Assembly: GCF_025150565.1 (NCBI RefSeq)
Contig: NZ_CP102283.1
Span: 744,001 to 808,000, forward strand
DNA from: Granulicatella adiacens ATCC 49175
GTDB taxonomy: Bacteria > Bacillota > Bacilli > Lactobacillales > Aerococcaceae
Direction of reading: 5' to 3'
DNA: 64,000 bases
In this document: one piece after another, positions 19,266 through 28,447 of the stretch
How positions within the stretch are numbered: the first letter of the stretch is position 1
Layout: each line of letters opens with the position of its first letter
The notes under the pieces: generated by a model
The model's database searches: none
Seen by the model: only the letters and a program-made list of their open reading frames with translations
Told to the model about the DNA's origin: nothing
Made by a program: the position numbers and the translations under genes

Positions 19266-19805
19266 GTGAAAGACGGATTACAAAAAACAGTTGTCTATAC
19301 AATTTTAGGAATTGTAATTATGACTGCTTTAATGACCGTAACGTCGATTACAACACCGATTGAAGGAGTATATATTCAGTTGGCATATGGGTACCTTGCG
19401 CTCTTTGCGGGTGTTGCTGGAGCACTTCCAGCTGCCATTGTTGGGTTTACTGGCCATGTATTGTTTGATTTAATCAATACAGATCATTTATGGATTTCTT
19501 GGGCTATAAGTTCAGCTGCGTTAGGTTTTACGTTTGGATTTGCGATTCGAAGAAATAGCCTTCGACAAGGAGTGTTTTCAAAACACGATATGATTCGTTT
19601 TAACGTGGTTCAAGCGTCAGTGAATATTGCAATCTTTGGGTTGATTGCCCCAACATTAGATGTTTTATTCTATCAGTCTTCTACAACGATTGTATTTACT
19701 CAAGGTTGGATCGCAAGTGTTCTAAATTTATTAACCGTTGCTATTTTTGGAACGATTTCTTTAAAAGCATATGCGACTTACAAATTGAAACAAAACAAGC
19801 AATAG
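19266..19805 (+). CDS. ECF transporter S component-like membrane protein
   Basis: The 179-residue protein has five or six membrane segments and resembles the COG4720/UPF0397 group of substrate-capture (S) components of energy-coupling-factor importers, with the pattern IQLAYGYLALFAGVAGALPAAIVGFTGH near residues 37-64. S components bind vitamins or metals and share a common EcfAA'T module encoded elsewhere; no ATPase or T gene is next to it. It starts with GTG after a GGAGGAGAGG ribosome site and lies 15 bases after murB. The substrate is unknown. Confidence 0.72.
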   Translation: MKDGLQKTVVYTILGIVIMTALMTVTSITTPIEGVYIQLAYGYLALFAGVAGALPAAIVGFTGHVLFDLINTDHLWISWAISSAALGFTFGFAIRRNSLRQGVFSKHDMIRFNVVQASVNIAIFGLIAPTLDVLFYQSSTTIVFTQGWIASVLNLLTVAIFGTISLKAYATYKLKQNKQ

Positions 19806-19811
19806 AAAAGC

Positions 19812-19853
19812 AAACTCCCTCAATTCACTTATAAGTGAATTGAGGGAGTTTTG
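19812..19853. terminator. Strong terminator after the ECF gene
   Basis: A perfect hairpin of about 18 base pairs, AACTCCCTCAATTCACTT with AAGTGAATTGAGGGAGTT, followed by T and preceded by A, so it could work in both directions. Confidence 0.9.
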
Positions 19854-19892
19854 TATATATAGGGAAAGGAAGTTTGAGTGCTCACATTTATG

Positions 19893-19928
19893 AAGGAATT
19901 AAGCGATGGAGGTTGCTTAATTCCTTTT
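19893..19928 (+). terminator. Second terminator-like hairpin downstream
   Basis: GGAATTAAGC (19895-19904) pairs with GCTTAATTCC (19915-19924), followed by TTTT. It may be a back-up terminator or the end of a short transcript. Confidence 0.55.
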
Positions 19929-20458
19929 CTGTGTTTATAGGGAGAAGAGTGAAATACAAATAATATAATCTTAAAAAACACACTATATGTGGAAATTTAC
20001 ATGGCGGTAACCACAAAATAGATTCAAAAAAATTGAAAATAATATTTCTGATAAAAACAAGAAATATTCCCTAAAGTAAACTTTTAGTGTATAAAAAGTA
20101 GCGATTTATATATAAATAATAATCTACTGATTAGTCAAGGGAATATAGTGTATAAAGAAAAAATATTGGAAAAGATTCTTCCACAATAAAATATTTCCCT
20201 TAGTTTACCAAAAACGAAGAGGAATCGTTTTAAATCCGAACTAAAATTATATGAGTCCAATGAAATTCTATTAAATATTTGAATAGTAAATTTTCAACGG
20301 AAAAGAAGTCTAAAAAAAGTAAAATGTAACATATATGCTACATTTTAAGATGATAAAAATTCTCTAGTAAATAAATGGACACACTCGCCTATAAATTTGT
20401 GATTCCATTTATTGTAAATCCAGCATCTTCACCAAACAACTTAATTCAGCCTCTAATC
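19929..20458. other. AT-rich gene-free stretch before the M16C peptidase gene
   Basis: About 530 bases hold no convincing reading frame. The 11-base sequence TAGTGTATAAA occurs at 20085-20095 and 20146-20156. Two related blocks, AAATATTCCCTAAAGTAAAC near 20062 and AAATATTTCCCTTAGTTTAC near 20189, flank an inverted GGGAATAT near 20139. It may be a decayed element or a regulatory region; I see nothing that decides. Confidence 0.4.
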
Positions 20459-20478
20459 TTCTTTTTTTGCACCAAAAA

Positions 20479-20487
20479 TGTTAAAAT
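20479..20487 (+). promoter_or_regulatory. Extended -10 promoter for the M16C peptidase
   Basis: TGTTAAAAT, with TTCTTT 17 bases before the -10 hexamer (20459-20464). It lies 35 bases before the start codon. Confidence 0.5.
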
Positions 20488-20521
20488 AAGTGAAAACCTT
20501 TTAAGAAGAAGGAGGAATTTT

Positions 20522-23443
20522 ATGCCAAAAGAGTTTAAAGGCTTTAAATTATTAGAAAAAAGAGACTTACCAGATATCCGTTCAGTAGGGTATTTATATC
20601 AACATGAAAAAACAGGAGCGGAAGTTCTTTATTTAGAGAACGAAGACGATAATAAGGCTTTTAATATCGCGTTTAGAACTCCACCATATGATGATAATGG
20701 AATTGCGCATATTATTGAGCATTCAGTATTAAATGGATCAAGAAAATATCCAACGAAAGAACCTTTTGTAGAGTTATTAAAAGGATCACTAAATACTTTC
20801 TTAAATGCGATGACTTATTCGGATAAAACAGTTTATCCTGTATCTTCTCGTAATCAAAAAGATTTTACCAATTTAATGTCTGTTTATTTAGATGCTGTGT
20901 TCTATCCGAACTTCAAGCATGATCCTCAAATTTTAATGCAAGAGGGATGGCATTATCACTTAGAAAATGCAGACGATGAACTGATTTATAAAGGCGTTGT
21001 TTATAACGAAATGCGTGGGGCTTTCTCCCAACCAGAATCAGAATTATATCGTTTAATTGAACCAACTTTATATCCAGATACGGTGTATAAACATATTTCA
21101 GGAGGAATGCCTGCTAGCATCCCAACTTTAACACAAGAGAAATTTGTGGCTTTCCATGACAAATATTATCACCCAAGCAATGCGCGTGTTACATTATACG
21201 GGAATCTAGATTTAGACGTTGCTTTTGATCAGTTAAGTGAATACTTTGATGCATTCGAACCAAAAGCTTATGACTTTGGTCCTGTTGAACAAGCTCCGTT
21301 TGAAAAAAGACATGAATTAGAGGCAAAATTCTCGATTTCTCAAGAAGAATCTGAGGAAAACAAAACATTGCTTGCTTATGTTTGGGCTGCTGGAAAAGGT
21401 ACAGATGCTGAATCACTGATTGCTTTAGCAGTATTAGACGAACTTCTTTTAGGAAGTAATACAGCACCTATTAAAAAAGCACTTTTGAAGTCAGGTCTCG
21501 GTTCTGATGTATCTGGTGGTTTTGGTGCGGCAACATATTCACCTATATTTGAAATTGTTCTGAAAGATACAAATCCTTCTGCAAAAGAAGAATTTATATC
21601 AATTATTGAAACAGAATTAAAACGACTTGTTGAAGAAGGAATTCCTCAAAAAGCCATTCAAGCGGCATTAAACAAGGCGGCGTTCCGATACAAAGAGCTT
21701 ACAGCTTTAGAAGGTTCTACTCCTAAAGGGATTCTGTATTCTCTAAACGCGCTAACGAGCTGGTTATATGGTGGAAATGTGTTCGAGACATTTGAGTACC
21801 AACCAATTTTAGATAAGATTCAAAGAGAAATGACCAATGGATACTTCGAAAAATTAATTCAAAGTACATTATTAGAAAATACGCACTCAGCAGTGATTAC
21901 ACTTTCTCCTGAACCAGGACTTCTAGAGCGTAAAGACCAAGCGCTAAAAGAACAATTAGCTGCTTATAAGGCTTCACTAAGTGACGAAGAATTAGAAGCA
22001 TTGGTTGAAGAAACTCAAAAATTATTAGAACGTCAAACGACTCCAGACAAGGAAGAAGATTTGGCAAAATTACCTAAACTATCCATTGAAGATATTGACC
22101 GCGAAGTGAAGCCATTACCACTAACTGTGGAAGAACATGAAGGCATACCAACCTTCTTACACTATGAAGACTTCACAGCAGGCATTTCTTACGTGAAATA
22201 TTACTTCGATTTATCCGGCGTGAAGACAGAAGACATTCCAGTTGTGGCCTTCTTAACAGAAGTGTTAGGAGAAGTTGGAACAGAAACCTTCACAGATGAA
22301 GCTCTTAGCACAGAAATTGACTTCTACACTGGTGGTATCGGAACGAATGCGACTGTAATTACTGAATCGGTAGCAGACAATATCTACTATCCTAAATTTA
22401 CTGTAAGTGGGAAAGCCTTGTCTGAATATCAACCACAGCTTTTGAGTTTGATTGAAGAAATCGTTCATCGTTCGAACTTAGATGATGTAGAGAAGATTAA
22501 AGAGCTCTTACTCAATGTGAAAGCGGACTTAGAGATGAACTTCAATTATGGTTCACACGTGGCTGCGCTTCGTCGTTTAGAGTCTTATTACTACGAAGGC
22601 GCGAAATACTTACAATCGCTTGAAGGAATCGATTACTACGACTTTATTTGTGATGTGGTTGCTGGTTTTGACGCTAAACCTCAAGCATTTATCGACCGCT
22701 TGAAAGCTGTGTTAAAAACGATTTTAACAACAGACCAATTAGTGGCAACCTTTGTCGGAAGTAAGGAAGACTTTGAACATTTCAAACAAGTGTCAGAGGA
22801 CTTCTTCAAACATCTTGGAAATCACAAAGTTGAAAAACAAGCCTTCACGAATCCAGTGGAAGTGTTAAACGAAGGATTCAAGACCGCGCAAGAAATCAAC
22901 TATGTCGCAAAAGGATATAACCAAACGCTTCTAGGGGTGCCGGTGAACGGAATGAACCTATTCTTAAAATCAGTTCTAGGACTTGATTATTTATGGAATA
23001 CGGTTCGTGTTCAAGGTGGGGCATACGGCGGTATGAGTGTTATCACCGATAAAGGGGACGTCGCAGGTCTTTCTTACCGCGACCCGAACATCGTTGAAAC
23101 ACTCGAACGATATGACGGACAAGTGGAGTACTTAGAAAACTTCAACCTTTCTAAGGCCGAGTTTGAAAAGAACTTGATTGGTACATTCAGTACGATTGAC
23201 CGTCCACTTTCAGCGGCTCAAAAAGGTGCAGTAGCCTTCACGCGTTATTTCACGCATTTGACACAAGAGAAAGTGCAACAGTTCCGTGATGAAGTCTTAG
23301 CGGTAACTCCTGAAAAGGTACGCGCATACGCTCCAACGATGAAAGCCATCATGGCTCAAAATGCGTTGGTTGTAATTGGAAATGAAACGAAGATTGAAAA
23401 CCATAAAGATCTCTTCAAAAACATTCGTAACTTAACAAAATAA
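20522..23443 (+). CDS. M16C family zinc metallopeptidase (presequence-protease-like)
   Basis: The 973-residue product has the length and layout of the M16C single-chain clamshell peptidases (yeast Cym1/plant PreP relatives), which digest peptides inside a closed chamber. The inverted zinc motif is HIIEH with H63, E66 and H67, and the third ligand is E163 in VYNEMRGAFSQPES. Two homologous halves are joined by an acidic linker around residues 480-520. The C-terminal half has GGAYGG near residue 840. I chose the ATG at 20522 because AGAAGGAGGAATTTT lies before it; an in-frame start further upstream falls before the promoter. There is no signal peptide, so it is cytosolic. Confidence 0.92.
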   Translation: MPKEFKGFKLLEKRDLPDIRSVGYLYQHEKTGAEVLYLENEDDNKAFNIAFRTPPYDDNGIAHIIEHSVLNGSRKYPTKEPFVELLKGSLNTFLNAMTYSDKTVYPVSSRNQKDFTNLMSVYLDAVFYPNFKHDPQILMQEGWHYHLENADDELIYKGVVYNEMRGAFSQPESELYRLIEPTLYPDTVYKHISGGMPASIPTLTQEKFVAFHDKYYHPSNARVTLYGNLDLDVAFDQLSEYFDAFEPKAYDFGPVEQAPFEKRHELEAKFSISQEESEENKTLLAYVWAAGKGTDAESLIALAVLDELLLGSNTAPIKKALLKSGLGSDVSGGFGAATYSPIFEIVLKDTNPSAKEEFISIIETELKRLVEEGIPQKAIQAALNKAAFRYKELTALEGSTPKGILYSLNALTSWLYGGNVFETFEYQPILDKIQREMTNGYFEKLIQSTLLENTHSAVITLSPEPGLLERKDQALKEQLAAYKASLSDEELEALVEETQKLLERQTTPDKEEDLAKLPKLSIEDIDREVKPLPLTVEEHEGIPTFLHYEDFTAGISYVKYYFDLSGVKTEDIPVVAFLTEVLGEVGTETFTDEALSTEIDFYTGGIGTNATVITESVADNIYYPKFTVSGKALSEYQPQLLSLIEEIVHRSNLDDVEKIKELLLNVKADLEMNFNYGSHVAALRRLESYYYEGAKYLQSLEGIDYYDFICDVVAGFDAKPQAFIDRLKAVLKTILTTDQLVATFVGSKEDFEHFKQVSEDFFKHLGNHKVEKQAFTNPVEVLNEGFKTAQEINYVAKGYNQTLLGVPVNGMNLFLKSVLGLDYLWNTVRVQGGAYGGMSVITDKGDVAGLSYRDPNIVETLERYDGQVEYLENFNLSKAEFEKNLIGTFSTIDRPLSAAQKGAVAFTRYFTHLTQEKVQQFRDEVLAVTPEKVRAYAPTMKAIMAQNALVVIGNETKIENHKDLFKNIRNLTK

Positions 23444-23450
23444 GTCAACA

Positions 23451-23490
23451 AAAACTCCCAACCTTCACAAAAGTGAAAGTTGGGAGTTTT
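23451..23490. terminator. Shared bidirectional terminator
   Basis: AAAACTCCCAACCTTCAC pairs with GTGAAAGTTGGGAGTTTT almost perfectly. It sits between the convergent peptidase and Wzy-like genes and has A and T runs suited to both strands. Confidence 0.9.
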
Positions 23491-23498
23491 ATTGTTTA

Positions 23499-24695
23499 CT
23501 ATTCATGGGACATTTTATTTTCTTCTTGTTTTAGCCACATTGGGATACTTGTCATCACTAATAAGAATAGGAATGCACTTTGTACCCAAAGAATGGCCAC
23601 ATCGAATATGCCATGTACGAAAAGTACAACGATAAGTGACACATAGAGTCCAACGATTGGACGTTTCTTCGGATCGCGACTCATTTCTAAAATCATACGA
23701 ACAGGTTTAAAAGAAGCAATTGCAAGAAGCAATGTTCCAATAATTCCGTAGCTTGAAAGTGTATCAATATATAAACTATGTGCGTGTTCATGGTAGCGAG
23801 CACCGATTCTTGCAAAACTGTGCAAGTAAGTTAGAGGCCCTTCCCCAAACCATGGATTTTGTTTAAAGAGAACCATCCCTGAATTCCAAATTGAAATCCG
23901 CTCTTCCATAGATGAATCAAGGGTTCCCATACGAACTCCAATATCGTTAGAGAAGAGGAACATCAGACCAATTCCAAAAGCAGCAATACTGAGCCAGAAT
24001 GCTTTTGAGTTTCGAATCGTTGTAAAGAGATAAATAATGGCTCCACAGATAATCGCTGGGAAAGCCGTTCTATTTTGAGTGAAGCTGAGACCAAATAGAT
24101 TAATTCCAATCGCAACAGCACCAATGAACTTCCAGAACCAACTCTTTGTGATGCTAAGTAAGTAGAAGGCAATCATAATACAGAAGCAACAAATGATTCC
24201 GTAATAATTCGGGTTAAAGAAGGTTACTTCGGCACGGTTTTGGTGCCATACTTGCATCTTCGGAGATAGGAATGTGTAGTTAAATTTATGAACGATTTCG
24301 TAGTGTTCTAAAAATGCAAATCCAGCGGCAAAAATGCTAAGTAGTAAGATGGTCTGCAGAACAATATGGAAAAAGTCCGGTGTCAATCGCCTTTGATAAT
24401 AATTGAAAAATATAGCATACATCAAAAAGCCAATTGAGATTACAGCCCCAATATAGTTTCCAGACACCATCGAAACGGCAAAGCTAAATCCAATGAATGT
24501 TAGTAAAAATGGGTGTGACACGAGGTCTTTTAGAACTTGTGTTAATTTCCCGGTAAAGGCAAGAAGTATGATATATAAGCCAAACAATGTTAGGAATAAA
24601 TAAAACGGAAGGAAGCTACTAATAATGAGTAAGTATAGTGCTAAGTCCTGGTTCGAGAATCGTTTTATTTTTCCGATAATCGTTAGTAGTTTCAT
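23499..24695 (-). CDS. O-antigen ligase/Wzy polymerase family membrane protein
   Basis: The 398-residue product has 10 or more membrane segments and the Wzy_C pattern of O-antigen ligase-like proteins. The long extracytoplasmic loop contains GEGPLTYLHSFARIG and YHEHAHSLYIDTLSSYGIIG, with the conserved glycines and histidines of that family. Such proteins polymerise or transfer glycans at the outer membrane face; in Gram-positives they serve capsule, teichoic or glycoprotein pathways. The gene stands alone, with no other glycan gene nearby, so its substrate is unknown. I chose the ATG at 24695 (GAAAGGAC ribosome site) rather than an in-frame start 30 bases upstream. Confidence 0.78.
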   Translation of the reverse strand: MKLLTIIGKIKRFSNQDLALYLLIISSFLPFYLFLTLFGLYIILLAFTGKLTQVLKDLVSHPFLLTFIGFSFAVSMVSGNYIGAVISIGFLMYAIFFNYYQRRLTPDFFHIVLQTILLLSIFAAGFAFLEHYEIVHKFNYTFLSPKMQVWHQNRAEVTFFNPNYYGIICCFCIMIAFYLLSITKSWFWKFIGAVAIGINLFGLSFTQNRTAFPAIICGAIIYLFTTIRNSKAFWLSIAAFGIGLMFLFSNDIGVRMGTLDSSMEERISIWNSGMVLFKQNPWFGEGPLTYLHSFARIGARYHEHAHSLYIDTLSSYGIIGTLLLAIASFKPVRMILEMSRDPKKRPIVGLYVSLIVVLFVHGIFDVAILWVQSAFLFLLVMTSIPMWLKQEENKMSHE

Positions 24696-24752
24696 AATAG
24701 TCCTTTCAGGTAAATTTAATACCAATTAATCTAATGAAATAGATATCAGCTT

Positions 24753-24782
24753 ATTTTACCACTAAATGACTAGAGAGGGCAA
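24753..24782 (-). promoter_or_regulatory. Promoter of the Wzy-like gene
   Basis: On the minus strand TTGCCC, an 18-base spacer ending in TGG, and TAAAAT. It is back to back with the gpmA promoter. Confidence 0.5.
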
Positions 24783-24808
24783 ATTGCAAGGTGTTGGGGC
24801 GACCTTCT

Positions 24809-24837
24809 TTGAAAGATTCAGAAAACAGGCGTACAAT
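24809..24837 (+). promoter_or_regulatory. gpmA promoter
   Basis: TTGAAA (24809-24814), 17-base spacer, TACAAT (24832-24837), about 30 bases before the gpmA start. Confidence 0.65.
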
Positions 24838-24868
24838 AAAGATAGATTCTCAGAAAGAAGGAATAAAA

Positions 24869-25555
24869 ATGAAATTAGTATTTGTTCGACATGGAGAAAG
24901 TGAATGGAATGCCCTCAATTTATTTACTGGTTGGAGCGATGTGGAGTTAACTGCTAAAGGGGAAGAAGAAGCCCATCACGCAGGAAAAGTACTACGTTCA
25001 TTAGGCATTCAATTTGATCATGTGTATTTATCCGTATTAAAAAGAGCTATCCATACAGGTCATATCGTCTTGTCTGAATTAAATCAAGACTATTTACCAG
25101 AAACGAAGAGTTGGCGATTAAATGAACGACATTATGGAGCCTTACAAGGACTAAACAAACAAGAAACCCGTGAAAAATACGGCGATGAACAAGTGTTGCT
25201 TTGGAGACGTTCATATGACGTGATGCCTCCGCTTCTTAGCGAAGAAGAAGCTGCTAAACAAGCGCAAGATCCACGCTACAAACATTTACAAGTGAAGGAT
25301 CTTCCTCAAGGGGAAACATTGAAAACAACTTTAGAACGCGTGCTTCCGATTTGGCAAGATAAGATTGCGGTGGATTTACTAGATGGTAAGAATGTTTTAG
25401 TTGTTGCGCATGGAAATTCTCTACGTAGTTTAGTGAAATATTTATTGAATCTTAGTGAAGACGAAATTTTGAAATTTGAAATCCCAACAGGGACACCACT
25501 TGTATTTGATTTAGACGAAAATCTACAAGTAAAAGAATATCATTTTGAGAAATAA
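24869..25555 (+). CDS. gpmA: 2,3-bisphosphoglycerate-dependent phosphoglycerate mutase
   Basis: This glycolytic enzyme interconverts 3- and 2-phosphoglycerate. The 228-residue protein has the catalytic histidine in VRHGESEWN at the N-terminus (H9), the block TGWSDVELTAKGEEEA, WRLNERHYGALQGLNK, and the second histidine in VVAHGNSLRSLVKYL. I chose the ATG at 24869 with GAAGGA before it, giving the standard start MKLVFVRHG. The following C39-like gene starts 11 bases after its stop. Confidence 0.95.
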   Translation: MKLVFVRHGESEWNALNLFTGWSDVELTAKGEEEAHHAGKVLRSLGIQFDHVYLSVLKRAIHTGHIVLSELNQDYLPETKSWRLNERHYGALQGLNKQETREKYGDEQVLLWRRSYDVMPPLLSEEEAAKQAQDPRYKHLQVKDLPQGETLKTTLERVLPIWQDKIAVDLLDGKNVLVVAHGNSLRSLVKYLLNLSEDEILKFEIPTGTPLVFDLDENLQVKEYHFEK

Positions 25556-25566
25556 GGAGAATGCGA

Positions 25567-26109
25567 ATGAAGTGGGAGAAAAAGCACACATTAGAAGAGA
25601 GCGTTGAATGGAGAGGCCTTCCTGAAAGTGAAATGGAACCGTTCAAAGCTTATGTAAATGGAAAGACACCAGGAATTTGTGGAACGTATGCTGCAGCAGC
25701 GTTAACAGCACTGATGTCAAAACGCGAAGGAGTCGTGACACAATCGATGGACGAGCTCCTAAAAGGCATGGAAGCTTCTATTGAATACGCATTTCCCTAT
25801 CGTGGAACTTTTTATTGGGACGTACAACGTGGACTCAATCATGAATGGAAGAAATACGGTTATAAGACACATTTTAATTTATTTAGTGAAAAAGTTGTAC
25901 CACGCCTTCTTGAAGACGGCGTGCCTGTTGTCGTAGGAACAACAGCTGCACTTGGTAGCCCGTATAAAAATCACTGGGTCGTGGTGTACCAATACGCCTT
26001 CGATTCAAATGGAAAACTCTGGTATAAGGCATACGACAACCATGGATCTATTACAACCGTTATTCCAGCTGTCCAAACACTTTGCGCTATCTGGCTAGAA
26101 AAACTTTAG
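25567..26109 (+). CDS. C39-like (papain-fold) cysteine peptidase-like protein
   Basis: The 180-residue product has a possible Cys-His-Asp/Asn layout: the cysteine in GICGTYAAAALTAL near residues 36-49, the histidine in KNHWVVVYQY near residue 137, and YDNHG near residue 157. This pattern fits the broad C39-like group of bacterial proteins, many of which are uncharacterised or inactive. There is no signal peptide. I prefer the ATG at 25567, because the ATG at 25561 is only one base from the AAGGAG site. It is coupled to gpmA on the same strand. The enzyme activity is not established. Confidence 0.55.
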   Translation: MKWEKKHTLEESVEWRGLPESEMEPFKAYVNGKTPGICGTYAAAALTALMSKREGVVTQSMDELLKGMEASIEYAFPYRGTFYWDVQRGLNHEWKKYGYKTHFNLFSEKVVPRLLEDGVPVVVGTTAALGSPYKNHWVVVYQYAFDSNGKLWYKAYDNHGSITTVIPAVQTLCAIWLEKL

Positions 26110-26222
26110 TTGATAGCGCACTAAGTCAACAAACTAGACAGCACCAAGCTTCAAAACTGAAAAGCAAAATTAAAATCTCAGCACAGTAGTAAGGAGCGAA
26201 GAGGCCGTTATTGGGCACATAA

Positions 26223-26678
26223 TTCTATCAGAGTATTTTTAAACTCTGTCTCATAAAAATGAATAGCACTAAAGAAATGATTACGAAAAAGCCTGCGGAT
26301 TTTTATAATCGCAGTAACGGGAATCGCATCGAATGTGAACTACGCGGAGTTGGAACTTGTTCCTTAGTTAAAACAGTTTATAAAGTTAGACGCAGTAGCT
26401 GATTGAATCAAGCTTCATCACTTGTGATTCGCTTAATTCTAATCAGCCTTGCGGGGGTAAGACTACAAAGCAAACAGGACTCACACTGTGAGTCCTGTTT
26501 TGACTTTGGTCTTACTCCCGTTTGAAGCTTCGAAGGAGCAAGACCAAGGCTTGGTCCGGTGCCCCGTAACAGCGATTATAAAATAAAACCGCAAGGCTTA
26601 GAAGTAATCATTTTTTTCTGTGCCTAAACTAATTCTATGAGCAGGGTTTAAGACAAAATCAAAAGTACTCTGATAGAA
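26223..26678. repeat. Large nested inverted-repeat element before gor
   Basis: Outer arms: TTCTATCAGAGTA (26223-26235) and its exact inverse TACTCTGATAGAA (26666-26678). Inner arms: AAATGATTACG (from 26276) through ATAATCGCAGTAACGGG, matched by CCCCGTAACAGCGATTAT through AGTAATCATTT (to about 26613). Between them, on the minus strand, lies a complete double-hairpin module with core TCACAGTGTGA at 26481-26491 and the loop AATCACAAGTGATGAA. Its left half (minus sense) matches the element at 12057-12247. It has no gene and fills most of the gap between the C39-like gene and gor. Confidence 0.75.
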
Positions 26679-26679
26679 T
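26671..26679 (+). promoter_or_regulatory. Candidate gor promoter at the edge of the repeat
   Basis: TGATAGAAT fits an extended -10 element about 28 bases before gor. It overlaps the outer right arm of the repeat, so the element may supply or modify the promoter. Confidence 0.4.
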
Positions 26680-26706
26680 GAATGTGACAAAAAGGAGGAA
26701 GAATGA

Positions 26707-28056
26707 ATGAAAGAATTTGATTTAATTTCTATCGGTGGCGGTAGTGGTGGTATTGCAACAGCCAATCGTGCCGCTATGTATGGTGCAAAAGTGGCTGTAG
26801 TAGAAGGAAACTTACTTGGAGGAACATGTGTAAATATCGGCTGTGTTCCTAAAAAAATTATGTGGTATGGAGCGCAAATTGCAGAAGCGATTCACGCCTA
26901 TGGACCAGACTATGGTTTTACAGCAGAAAATGTAAAATTCGATTTTAAGACACTAAAGAAAAATCGTGAAGCGTATATTGACCGTTCACGTAATTCTTAT
27001 AATGGAACATTTGAACGTAACAACGTGACTGTTATTAAAGGATACGCACGCTTTGTTGATGCTCACACAATCGAAGTGAATGGGGAAGAGTATCGTGCAA
27101 AACATATTGTGATTGCAACAGGCGCAAAACCTGCGATTCCAAATGTAGAAGGGAAAGAACTTGGAGGCACGTCTGACGATGTATTTGCATGGGATGAGTT
27201 GCCACAATCTGTTGCTATCTTAGGTGCTGGATATATTGCCGTAGAACTTGCTGGTGTTTTACATGCGCTAGGCGTGAAGACAGACCTATTTGTTCGCCGC
27301 GATCGTCCACTTCGTAACTTCGATCATTCGATTATTGAAGTGCTTGTTGCCGAAATGGAAAAATCAGGCCCAACTTTACATACTAATAAAGTGCCTCAAA
27401 AACTCGTTCAATTAGAAAATGGTAGTGTGGAAATTCAATTTGAAGATGGAACAATTTTCACTGCTGAAAAAGTGATTTGGGCTACTGGACGTGTCCCACA
27501 TACAGCTGGATTAAACCTTGAAGCAGCAGGCGTTGAATTAACAGAACGTGGATTTATCAAAGTGAATGAATTCCAAGAAACGACAGCAGAAGGGGTGTAC
27601 GCTTTAGGAGATGTATCTGGTGAAAAAGAACTAACACCAGTAGCAATTAAAGCAGGCCGTACATTAGCAGAACGTTTATTTAATGGACAAACAAACGCGA
27701 AAATGGACTACACTACGATTCCAACAGTCGTGTTCTCACACCCAGCGATAGGAACAGTAGGACTTTCAGAAGAACAAGCCGTGAAAGAGTATGGTAAGGA
27801 AAACGTGAAGACATACTTGTCAACGTTTGCTGGAATGTATTCAGCTGTGACAAGTCATCGCCAACAAGCACGCTTCAAACTGATTACAGCAGGTGAAGAT
27901 GAAAAAGTAGTCGGACTCCACGGGATTGGATATGGCGTTGACGAAATGATTCAAGGCTTCGCAGTAGCCATTAAAATGGGAGCCACTAAAGCTGACTTCG
28001 ATGCAACTGTAGCAATCCATCCAACAGGATCAGAGGAATTTGTGACGATGCGTTAA
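26707..28056 (+). CDS. gor: Glutathione-disulfide reductase
   Basis: The enzyme reduces oxidised glutathione with NADPH. The 449-residue protein has FAD-binding [14 protein letters not shown], the redox pair C41 and C46 in [13 protein letters not shown], the NADPH fold [13 protein letters not shown] followed by an arginine-rich stretch [12 protein letters not shown] typical of NADPH preference, and the C-terminal [12 protein letters not shown] with the catalytic histidine. Length and ends match the family exactly. It is a single gene following the large repeat, and a tandem repeat module begins at its stop codon. Confidence 0.93.
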   Translation: MKEFDLISIGGGSGGIATANRAAMYGAKVAVVEGNLLGGTCVNIGCVPKKIMWYGAQIAEAIHAYGPDYGFTAENVKFDFKTLKKNREAYIDRSRNSYNGTFERNNVTVIKGYARFVDAHTIEVNGEEYRAKHIVIATGAKPAIPNVEGKELGGTSDDVFAWDELPQSVAILGAGYIAVELAGVLHALGVKTDLFVRRDRPLRNFDHSIIEVLVAEMEKSGPTLHTNKVPQKLVQLENGSVEIQFEDGTIFTAEKVIWATGRVPHTAGLNLEAAGVELTERGFIKVNEFQETTAEGVYALGDVSGEKELTPVAIKAGRTLAERLFNGQTNAKMDYTTIPTVVFSHPAIGTVGLSEEQAVKEYGKENVKTYLSTFAGMYSAVTSHRQQARFKLITAGEDEKVVGLHGIGYGVDEMIQGFAVAIKMGATKADFDATVAIHPTGSEEFVTMR

Positions 28057-28360
28057 GGATGTGAGACATCGCGTTCAGAAATGGAACGTTGGACTGGAAC
28101 GCCGGAAGGAACGTGAAACGTTCTGCGGACGTTTCGGGAAACGCACGCCATTTCTGCGATGGCGAACTCAACTAACAGGATGTGAAGGCGAGTGGTCAGC
28201 TCTCGACCCTTTACCGAAATTAACGCAAGCGTCCGATAAGGACGTGCGGATAATTATCGGAAAGGAACGCGAAAGCTACGAGCCTGAACTCAACTACACA
28301 GGATTTGAGCAAAAGCGTTCAGCCAATATTCACAGTGTGAATGTTGGGTGACGGTGAGCT
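28056..28360 (+). repeat. Tandem structured repeat modules after gor
   Basis: Three units follow each other. Unit 1 starts at the last A of the gor stop (TAAGGATGTGAG), has CAGAAATGG/CCATTTCTG, CATCG/CGATG and the hairpin GGAACGT-GAA-ACGTTC (28108-28123), and ends GCGAACTCAACTAA. Unit 2 starts CAGGATGTGA at 28176, contains GTCC-GATAA-GGAC, and ends GAACTCAACTACA. Unit 3 starts CAGGATTTGAG at 28299 and holds the core TCACAGTGTGA (28330-28340) in CAATAT/ATGTTG. Reading frames here have no family resemblance and are taken as chance. Confidence 0.78.
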
Positions 28361-28402
28361 TACCTTCATCACTCCACAAAATCATTTAGATTTACAAGCA
28401 CA

Positions 28403-28438
28403 AAAACACCCTAGATGGATAACCATCTAGGGTGTTTC
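28403..28438. terminator. Terminator between gor repeats and tRNA-Leu
   Basis: AACACCCTAGATGG pairs with CCATCTAGGGTGTT around ATAA, with A and T runs for both directions. It ends the minus-strand tRNA transcript and probably plus-strand read-through. Confidence 0.88.
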
Positions 28439-28447
28439 GTTTGTTTA

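Noticed and set aside
28061-28351. Open frames across the repeat modules after gor (96 codons) and after the ABC exporter (51112-51504, 130 codons)
   Set aside because: The frames run through hairpin repeats, are not kept between copies, and lack family resemblance; the structure is the conserved feature.
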